Positions 6,781 through 11,484 of a stretch of 11,484 nt of DNA are shown piece after piece. How positions within the stretch are numbered: the first letter of the stretch is position 1; every line of letters begins with the position of its first letter. The position numbers and the translations under genes are program-made. The stretch covers positions 1-11,484 of the forward strand of contig PGYF01000027.1 of assembly GCA_002839535.1 (NCBI GenBank). The letters run 5' to 3'. Source of the stretch: Nitrospira bacterium HGW-Nitrospira-1 (GTDB taxonomy: Bacteria; Nitrospirota; Thermodesulfovibrionia; Thermodesulfovibrionales; UBA6898). The notes under the pieces are model-generated. The model was given only the letters and a program-made list of their open reading frames with translations, had not been told where the DNA came from and ran no database searches.

Positions 6781-8545
6781 GCTCTCCTCCATTTTTCGTA
6801 TTTTCGATTGGTGTTACATCAACAATCCTTCCTTCAAAAAGCTCCAGGGCCTCCTTGACCACAGGTTCGTTCATTGCCTTTTCTTTGAGGTCTTTCCTGC
6901 GCGGACTTTTTTTCTGTGAAGTATTAAGTTTTACCCTAAGTTTACTTCCGTATTCGCCGGAAACAATATTTTCCAAAGACTTCAGGTTCTTCTTTATCGC
7001 ATCTTCAAACACAGAGTGGCCGCCGTCAAGGGTAAGCAGCAGTCCGTCTTCCTTAAATTCAACACTCGCCTGTGAGATTTTCGAGGCAAGAGGCGCATCA
7101 ATTTTTTCGAGCGTCCTTGCCCATGCAGAGGATATATCACTGCTTTTGACAACTGGCGGATCAGAGGGGATTTCCTCCGGCGCTTCATCGCTGTCCGCAT
7201 CTTCGGGGGAATCTTCTGAAAGGGTTTCTTCCGGTTCTTCCGGCAGTTCTTCTTCGGCTGGCTGTTCAACGGCATAAAGCAACTCCGGCTCGGCAATCTG
7301 TTTGACTTCTATTGTTTCCGTTTGAACGGTCTGAGCGGCCTGAGCGGGTTTAACGGTTTTCTCAGAAGGCCTGGCTGCAGGGACAGAATCGTTTGTTAAT
7401 CCAGTGACCTGCCTGCTGTAGAGGTTGATATTTTCTATTACCTCTTTGAGCGGCTTCATGGCGCTGAGGAAGCTGGTCCTTATTAACGCCAACTCCAGGG
7501 CAAGTCTTGGAGATGACGAATTTCTCACATCGGTTTCAGCCTTCATAATTTCAGAGAGCATCAGCGTCAGCTGGTCTTCCGAGGACATCGAGACGATCTC
7601 CTTTACAACTGACAGCTCTTCGCTATTGATGTCCAGCGCGTCTTCTGGCCTCTGAATAACGCTTGCCACCAGCAGGTCGCAAAAGAACTGCACCAGTTCT
7701 TTTGTGAAGGACCTGAAGTCAGCCCCGCTTTCAGAGAGAAGATTTACCGCAGCGATTATCTCAACCCTGTTGCCCAGGATTAATGCCCGTGACAGTCTTG
7801 AAAGGAGCCCGAAATCAGCCATCCCCAGAAGACTCTGGACATTCTCTTCTGTTATTTCTGAAGAGAATGACGAAAGCTGATCAAGTATGGTCAGGGAATC
7901 ACGTACGCTGCCGTCAGCAGCCTTTGCAACAAGGTTCAGCGCAGGGGAAGATATGCTGATACCTTCTGCCCCGGAGATTTGTTTGAGCCTCTTCTTTATC
8001 ATAGCGCTTGATATTCTTCTGAAAGGCATATGCTGGCAGCGGGAAAGCACTGTTGCCGGTATCTTTTTCATCTCTGTTGTCGCAAGGACAAAGATAACAT
8101 GCGAGGGGGGCTCCTCAAGGGTCTTCAACAGGGCGTTAAAGGCAGATGTCGAGAGCATATGCACTTCATCAATAATATATATCTTATACTTCCCGCCGAC
8201 AGGGGCATATTTGACGCGTTCCCTGAGGTCCCTGATGTCGTCAACGCTGTTGTTTGAAGCGCCGTCTATCTCTGTAACATCCACTGATGAACCATCGGTT
8301 ATCGCAGTGCATGACACGCACACGCCGCAAGGAGACGGGGTAGGTCCTTTCTTGCAATTCAGCGCCTTTGCAAGTATCCTGGCCGTGCTTGTCTTGCCTA
8401 CTCCCCGCGGGCCTGAGAATATGTATGCATGGGAAATCTTTGATTGTTCAATAGCGTTTTTGAGGATATGCATTATCGGCTCCTGGCCGATTATATCGTC
8501 AAATCCCTGCGGTCTCCATTTTCTTGCCAGTACAAGGTAACTCAT
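6773..8545 (-). CDS. dnaX: DNA polymerase III subunits gamma/tau (clamp loader)
   Basis: The 590-residue protein is the ATPase of the sliding-clamp loader, which opens the beta clamp and organises the replisome. Visible are Walker A GPRGVGKT at 45-52, the zinc module (C64, C73, C76, C79), Walker B IIDEVH at 124-129, the sensor-1 region LATTEMKKIP with the SRC arginine finger at 168-170, and sensor 2 DGSVRDSL. Residues about 389-467 form a Pro/Glu/Asp-rich, surely flexible linker. A folded C-terminal part follows, as in tau. The A7 run encoding K545-K546 lies near the end, so slippage there would not make a classical gamma. The start ATG lacks a clear ribosome site. The stop overlaps ybaB. The gene lies about 130 bp after the SRP RNA gene, an arrangement seen in several phyla. 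Confidence 0.97.
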   Translation of the reverse strand: MSYLVLARKWRPQGFDDIIGQEPIMHILKNAIEQSKISHAYIFSGPRGVGKTSTARILAKALNCKKGPTPSPCGVCVSCTAITDGSSVDVTEIDGASNNSVDDIRDLRERVKYAPVGGKYKIYIIDEVHMLSTSAFNALLKTLEEPPSHVIFVLATTEMKKIPATVLSRCQHMPFRRISSAMIKKRLKQISGAEGISISSPALNLVAKAADGSVRDSLTILDQLSSFSSEITEENVQSLLGMADFGLLSRLSRALILGNRVEIIAAVNLLSESGADFRSFTKELVQFFCDLLVASVIQRPEDALDINSEELSVVKEIVSMSSEDQLTLMLSEIMKAETDVRNSSSPRLALELALIRTSFLSAMKPLKEVIENINLYSRQVTGLTNDSVPAARPSEKTVKPAQAAQTVQTETIEVKQIAEPELLYAVEQPAEEELPEEPEETLSEDSPEDADSDEAPEEIPSDPPVVKSSDISSAWARTLEKIDAPLASKISQASVEFKEDGLLLTLDGGHSVFEDAIKKNLKSLENIVSGEYGSKLRVKLNTSQKKSPRRKDLKEKAMNEPVVKEALELFEGRIVDVTPIENTKNGGEHV

Positions 8546-8591
8546 AATTTAGTGATAAGTGATTGGTGAAATGAAAGTATCTTTATGTCCT

Positions 8592-8638
8592 TTAACCCCA
8601 AAAATGCAGTTGAATTATGCTCGCATTTTTTGGTTTAA
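8592..8638. repeat. Long near-perfect inverted repeat between ffs and dnaX
   Basis: Arms of 16 bases at 8592-8607 (TTAACCCCAAAAATGC) and 8623-8638 (GCATTTTTTGGTTTAA) match at 14 of 16 positions around a 15-base centre. In the direction of dnaX transcription it would form a hairpin in the leader, between the SRP RNA and dnaX. It lacks a terminal U-run, so it is not a typical intrinsic terminator. It might be a processing or attenuation structure, or a small repeat element. Confidence 0.6.
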
Positions 8639-8675
8639 CTCATCTCCCATCTCTATTTACTGTTCACTGCCTTTT

Positions 8676-8788
8676 TGCAGTCAGGGAACGACTTGCTGCG
8701 GCACACAGACATAATGCTTATCGCTGCTTCCTTCCGGACCTGACGAAGTTCACACCTGCCTGTTGCGCAGGGCCGTTCCCGAACTGCA
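8676..8788 (-). ncRNA. ffs: Signal recognition particle RNA, small bacterial (4.5S) type
   Basis: The - strand contains the universally conserved SRP apical domain, GTCAGGTCCGGAAGGAAGCAGC, around 8722-8743, with the GGAA tetraloop and the asymmetric internal loop that binds Ffh. The long closing helix is visible: GGGAACG at 8684-8690 pairs with CGTTCCC at 8774-8780, extended after a two-base mismatch by TGCAGT 8676-8681 with ACTGCA 8783-8788. The size of about 113 nt matches the E. coli molecule, and there is no Alu domain. The RNA assembles with Ffh to target membrane proteins to SecYEG. The exact ends are estimated from the helix. It precedes dnaX on the same strand. Confidence 0.93.
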
Positions 8789-8800
8789 AAAAAACGGAGA

Positions 8801-8827
8801 ATAATAATAAAAACCCTTATTGTTCAA
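8801..8827 (-). promoter_or_regulatory. Possible ffs promoter
   Basis: On the - strand TTGAAC (8822-8827) and TATTAT (8801-8806) are separated by 15 bp, which would start RNA near 8794, just before the predicted 5' end of the SRP RNA. The spacer is shorter than ideal and the area is generally AT-rich, so this is tentative. The rest of 8828-9035 holds no gene that I can support. Confidence 0.35.
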
Positions 8828-9035
8828 ATGAGCAGGAAATTATTCACATCTATTGCAGATGTTTTATATTTTAGCATATCTTTATTTTATTTTGTGGCGG
8901 TGTTGCTTTTCGTTTAGGCTTTGCAAAACAAACAGGTCACGGTCGGGAATATGGGATAAATGACTGCCTTATCGCGGCTCATATCGCGATCCATTTTGCC
9001 GCTATTTCAATGACCGGACGCACTATTGCTGCCGC

Positions 9036-10400
9036 TCACTCTATACTGTGTAAATTACCAATTATAAGCTCATCAATTCTATAAAGCAGGTAAAAGGGAA
9101 CTGAAAAGAGTGAATAACTTTTTTTGTTCAGCGTTGTAATCCTTTCGGTTTTCATATTTCCGGAATATATCCTGACCGCAAAGTCACTATTGCCTTCATC
9201 AATGAAATTGTGCAATGAGCGCAACGTGCCTGTCTTGCCGGATTTAACCTCAATAGGTATGAGCCTCCCGTTTATCACAACCAGGTAATCCACCTCAGAT
9301 GTGGCGCCCTTCTGCTGCCGGTACCAGAAATGCAGATTTGCATTCTTCCTGACATTCAACGACAACAGCATCTGTCCGGCGATCTGCTCACTAATCTGGC
9401 CATGATAAACAGCATTGATATCCGTAATTGTCGCTATTTCATTTCTTATTCCCAACTGGTAGTTGACCAGCCCAACATCAAGATGCAGGAGTTTGGGCGC
9501 TTTCTTCAGGTTGCTCATCAAAGGCAGCTGCCTTGACGTAGAAGCATGAACCCTGCTGATTATCATGGCCTTCTCCATTACATCAAAAGCCTCGCTCATC
9601 TCTCTGCTTCGAAAGTTGGACTCTCCAAACTTCTCATACTTCACATGAAGGCCTACGTAACGGGCAGCATGTTCAATGATATGCTGTATATATTTTGTCC
9701 TGGCAGCGCTTGCATATTTGGAGACATCATCCCTGAAGCCGGTGAGAAGTGATTCATATACAGGGTCAACATCTATAAATGACCGGGTATCGGCATACCG
9801 GGCAACGGCTTCAGGCATGCCTCCTACCAAAACATATTCCTGGAATTTTTTCATAACGAGGCTGTGTATCTCTTCAGGGATCACCGAATCATAGGTTATG
9901 GCAGATATATAGTTCAAAGCCTCTGTCTCTTGCAGGGCGGCCAGAAACTCATCAAAGGTCACTGGATACATATAGTAATACTCCACTCTGCCGACCGGAA
10001 AGGTAAACCCCTCTGTTTTCATCTTGACCTCCAGAAGGGAGCCTGCAGCAGCTACATGAAGATCAGGCATTTCTTCGTAGAAGTAACGCAGTTGATTCAT
10101 GGCTATGGCAGAGTTCTGCACCTCATCAATAAAAATGAGGGTGGAACCGGGGATAATCTTCTTGTTGAATTTGAGCTGAATCAGCTGGAGCAGTTCCTTG
10201 AGCGGATACATACGAGAAAACAGGGCGCTATCATCTTTAAGTTCAAGATTGATATATATGTAAGTTTCAAATGCCTCCCTGCCGAGATGATGCACTGCTG
10301 AAGTCTTACCGACCTGGCGAGCGCCCCTGACAACAAGAGGTTTTCGATTTGCCCTGTTCTTCCATTCAAGCAGGTAGTTATGAATATTACGGTTAAACAT
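9036..10400 (-). CDS. AAA ATPase with C-terminal DUF4143 domain
   Basis: This 454-residue protein belongs to the large family of stand-alone ATP-binding proteins with an AAA_14 domain followed by DUF4143, whose role is not settled. Walker A is GARQVGKT at 26-33 and Walker B LIFIDEVQ at 88-95. A sensor-like AAAGSLLE comes at 117-124, followed by FPVGRVEYYYMYPVTFDEFL. In the C-terminal part, EVDYLVV at 369-375 and IPIEVKSG near 382-388 resemble the D...ExK core of PD-(D/E)xK nuclease folds, a known feature of DUF4143. No signal peptide or membrane helix is seen. It stands alone between SRP RNA and tRNA-Pro, has no obvious partner, and such genes are often accessory and multi-copy. No ribosome site precedes ATG 10400, which may be leaderless. 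Confidence 0.9.
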   Translation of the reverse strand: MFNRNIHNYLLEWKNRANRKPLVVRGARQVGKTSAVHHLGREAFETYIYINLELKDDSALFSRMYPLKELLQLIQLKFNKKIIPGSTLIFIDEVQNSAIAMNQLRYFYEEMPDLHVAAAGSLLEVKMKTEGFTFPVGRVEYYYMYPVTFDEFLAALQETEALNYISAITYDSVIPEEIHSLVMKKFQEYVLVGGMPEAVARYADTRSFIDVDPVYESLLTGFRDDVSKYASAARTKYIQHIIEHAARYVGLHVKYEKFGESNFRSREMSEAFDVMEKAMIISRVHASTSRQLPLMSNLKKAPKLLHLDVGLVNYQLGIRNEIATITDINAVYHGQISEQIAGQMLLSLNVRKNANLHFWYRQQKGATSEVDYLVVINGRLIPIEVKSGKTGTLRSLHNFIDEGNSDFAVRIYSGNMKTERITTLNKKSYSLFSVPFYLLYRIDELIIGNLHSIE

Positions 10401-10408
10401 AATGTCAT

Positions 10409-10414
10409 ATTATA
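10409..10414 (-). promoter_or_regulatory. Possible -10 box very close to the ATPase start codon
   Basis: TATAAT on the - strand ends nine bases before ATG 10400, so a transcript would begin at about 10402, nearly at the start codon. No good -35 is seen at 16-18 bp (CAATAT is the best), and no Shine-Dalgarno sequence exists. The area is AT-rich, so a chance match is possible. Confidence 0.3.
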
Positions 10415-10487
10415 TAACATATCTTAATGCAATATTGTAATATTTTATAGGCTATAGATGAAACAAGGTCTCCTTATATCCTTTATG

Positions 10488-10531
10488 AAAAAAAATCAAG
10501 GATCTACAAAACCTTGTAAGTCCTTGATTTT
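10488..10531 (-). terminator. Intrinsic terminator after tRNA-Pro
   Basis: On the - strand, AAAATCAAGGA (10521-10531) pairs perfectly with TCCTTGATTTT (10492-10502). Inside this an extra TACAA/TTGTA stem closes a GGTT loop, and the T-run extends to eight. It begins three bases after the encoded CCA end and would end the ihfA-merR-tRNA transcript. The complement also has a short T-run, so weak activity in the other direction is possible. Confidence 0.9.
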
Positions 10532-10533
10532 AT

Positions 10534-10610
10534 TGGTCGGGGCGACCTGATTTGAACAGGCGACCACTCGCACCCCAAGCGAGTGCGCTACCAGGCTGCG
10601 CTACGCCCCG
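10534..10610 (-). tRNA. tRNA-Pro, anticodon GGG
   Basis: The 77-nt gene folds as a complete cloverleaf with CCA encoded (10534-10536). The acceptor stem is CGGGGCG with CGCCCCG, including the C1-G72 pair and A73 that mark bacterial proline tRNAs. The anticodon stem is CTCGC/GCGAG around the loop TTGGGGT, giving anticodon GGG with G37. The T-arm contains GTTCAAATC. It reads CCC and CCU codons. Its first ten bases overlap the end of the merR-type gene. It shares the transcription direction and probably the transcript of ihfA-merR, and is followed directly by a terminator. Confidence 0.97.
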
Positions 10611-11008
10611 ATTTGGCTGATCTGACTTAAGATATCCTTTAGTCTTTTTTTGACAAAGTTCAAAACGTCGGCGGGGTTCCTGGATTCTTTCACTCTGCTT
10701 TCCTGAACCAATAGCGGCTCAGGAGCTTTAGCTGTGTGGTCTCCAAGTTTTTTTCTGACGCCTTCAATTGTGTACCTTTCCTGATAAAGAAGCTTCTTTA
10801 CCTGTAATATCAATTCAAGGTCCTTCTTGACATATACCCGTTGTCCTGACTTGTTCTTCCTCGGCCTCAGGAAAGGGAATTCCGTCTCCCAATACCTTAA
10901 CACATACGATTCGACGCCGGAGATTTTACTCATCTCACCGATCTTGTAGAACAGTTTATCAGGGAGAGACAATGGCGCCTTTGTTATTTCAGTTGCTGTC
11001 TTGCGCAT
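10601..11008 (-). CDS. MerR-family transcriptional regulator
   Basis: This 135-residue protein has the MerR winged helix-turn-helix at about 20-88: FYKIGEMSKISGVESYVLRYWE, the FPFLRPRKNKSGQRVY wing, and a following helix pair KLLYQERYTIEGVRKKL. The short C-terminal region is a helix suited to dimerisation, with no cysteine-rich metal site or drug-binding domain, so the effector is unknown. This is the small regulator that sits after ihfA in many Gram-negative genomes. ATG 11008 lies inside the 3' end of ihfA (20-bp overlap) and has no strong ribosome site, which suggests translational coupling. The stop TAG (10601-10603) lies inside the tRNA-Pro gene, so the last three codons, including the stop, are tRNA bases 2-10. 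Confidence 0.93.
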   Translation of the reverse strand: MRKTATEITKAPLSLPDKLFYKIGEMSKISGVESYVLRYWETEFPFLRPRKNKSGQRVYVKKDLELILQVKKLLYQERYTIEGVRKKLGDHTAKAPEPLLVQESRVKESRNPADVLNFVKKRLKDILSQISQIGA

Positions 11009-11285
11009 TTAATTTTTCGACTTCATTCTTGAGATGATTGCTTATTTTAAAGGTTATCACCCTTCTCGGCGTAATTTCAAGGTTAGCGCCTGTCTTGGGA
11101 TTACGCCCCTGCCGGGCCATCTTTTTTCTCACATGGAAGGTCCCGAAGCCTGATATTTTCACTGATTCACCTTCTGTAAAAGTCTGTTTTATTGTATCAA
11201 ACAGTATCTCTACAATATCTTGAGCCTCTTTTTTGGACAGACCAACATGTTCGAAAATTGAATCAACAAGATCAGCTTTTGTCAT
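10989..11285 (-). CDS. ihfA: Integration host factor subunit alpha
   Basis: This 98-residue protein bends DNA sharply as a heterodimer with IHF-beta and serves in transcription, replication and recombination. It has the HU/IHF fold: an N-terminal helix pair (TKADLVDSIFEHVGLSKKEAQDIVEILFD), GFGTF at 46-50, and the DNA-intercalating arm with RNPKTG at 61-66. ITPRRVITFKISNHLK marks the alpha type. I choose ATG 11283-11285, with AGGGGAG nine bases upstream. A longer frame from TTG 11342 must be rejected because that TTG is the -35 element of the promoter. The 3' end overlaps the merR gene. Alpha versus HU was judged by sequence style, with good certainty. Confidence 0.95.
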   Translation of the reverse strand: MTKADLVDSIFEHVGLSKKEAQDIVEILFDTIKQTFTEGESVKISGFGTFHVRKKMARQGRNPKTGANLEITPRRVITFKISNHLKNEVEKLNAQDSN

Positions 11286-11313
11286 ATCTTCAGTCTCCCC
11301 TGGGATTTTTTTA

Positions 11314-11342
11314 ATTATATTAAGGAGATAGTTTATTGTCAA
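11314..11342 (-). promoter_or_regulatory. Consensus sigma-70 promoter for ihfA-merR-tRNA-Pro
   Basis: On the - strand there is a perfect TTGACA (11337-11342), a 17-bp spacer and a perfect TATAAT (11314-11319). Start of transcription would be near 11307, leaving a leader of about 22 bases containing the ribosome site. This suggests strong, constitutive expression, fitting an abundant nucleoid protein and a tRNA. Confidence 0.88.
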
Positions 11343-11390
11343 GAAAAATTTAGTTTAATTTCAATAAGTTATCATAATATCCTGCTGCCT

Positions 11391-11437
11391 GTTGCCTCAT
11401 TTAAAAAACTATACGAAATGAATATTCGTTGCCTCAT
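11391..11437. repeat. Short direct repeat upstream of the ihfA promoter
   Basis: GTTGCCTCAT occurs at 11391-11400 and 11428-11437, each followed within two bases by TAAAA. An 8-bp palindrome GAATATTC lies at 11420-11427. The sites are about 50-90 bp upstream of the -35 box, a position where an activator could bind, but nothing more supports this. Confidence 0.45.
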
Positions 11438-11484
11438 GTAAAATCTACTCCAACCAATTCTACTTTTTTACCTCTTTTAAAGTC
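11434..11484 (-). CDS. Possible 3' end of a gene entering from the right edge
   Basis: On the - strand the last 51 bases read without a stop as DFKRGKKVELVGVDFT followed by TGA at 11434-11436. The composition is protein-like (alternating charged and hydrophobic residues), but 16 codons are too few to name a family. In many genomes pheT precedes ihfA; this tail does not obviously look like PheT. Confidence 0.3.
   Translation of the reverse strand, partial: DFKRGKKVELVGVDFT

Noticed and set aside
6907..6913. A7 run in dnaX that might be a programmed frameshift making a shorter gamma form
   Set aside because: It falls at codons 545-547 of 590, far beyond the end of the ATPase and linker regions, so slippage would change only the last 45 residues. 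No supporting stem-loop was recognised after it.
6855..7277. Serine-rich + strand frame of 140 codons opposite dnaX
   Set aside because: It is an antisense shadow of the acidic, Pro/Glu-rich linker of dnaX.
7887..8540. 217-codon + strand frame opposite the dnaX ATPase region
   Set aside because: It is the complement of the highly conserved DnaX motifs; the antisense frame resembles no known family and has no gene context.
8546..8575. Repetitive AGTGATAAGTGATTGGTGA stretch before dnaX as a tandem repeat or operator
   Set aside because: The units are too short and degenerate; low-complexity spacer is a sufficient explanation.
8874..9081. An open + strand frame with a YGINDCLIAAH-like string, vaguely like the end of a PIN-domain toxin
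   Set aside because: It has no start codon or ribosome site, overlaps the 3' end of the ATPase gene, and the similarity is a few residues only.
10534..10610. tRNA-Pro 3' end as an integration site for a genomic island
   Set aside because: No second copy of the tRNA 3' end was seen in the window and no integrase gene is present.

Overview
The window looks like a chromosomal piece of a Gram-negative-type bacterium of moderate GC. IHF-alpha points that way, as do the gene order ihfA-merR-tRNA-Pro and the block ffs-dnaX-ybaB-recR. A Nitrospirota- or Desulfobacterota-like organism would fit, but this is inference from gene content and protein style; no lineage marker was checked.

Left part (1-2552, + strand): an intergenic stretch with two copies of an 18-bp repeat that resembles an insertion-sequence end. 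It is followed by a tight three-gene operon: an uncharacterised protein like the domain that accompanies SEC-C motifs, a CgeB-type glycosyltransferase, and a stand-alone CinA/MoaB-like domain protein. The last two genes overlap by an ATGA.

Middle (about 2567-5575): a decayed accessory island. A rhuM fragment lacking both ends is joined directly to an hsdM lacking its 5' part. Next comes an intact class II Fic AMP-transferase gene, whose near-consensus promoter carries a perfect palindrome over the -10 box. After it lies a broken, internally deleted IS256-like element. This remnant abuts the 3' end of a truncated nitroreductase gene, so the island seems to have entered, or been trimmed, by IS-associated rearrangement. 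No hsdS or hsdR is present.

Right part (5560-11484, mostly - strand): core housekeeping. Reading in the - direction, a consensus promoter drives ihfA, then an overlapping MerR-type gene, then tRNA-Pro(GGG) and a strong intrinsic terminator. The merR stop codon lies inside the tRNA gene. After the terminator come a lone AAA/DUF4143 ATPase gene, the 4.5S SRP RNA, dnaX, ybaB, recR and the truncated nitroreductase. The dnaX-ybaB-recR block joins the replication clamp loader, a nucleoid-associated protein and recombinational repair, as in many bacteria.

I found no CRISPR array, prophage or clearly new multi-gene system. The most unusual features are the merR/tRNA overlap, the Fic operator-promoter, and the chimeric rhuM/hsdM junction next to fic.
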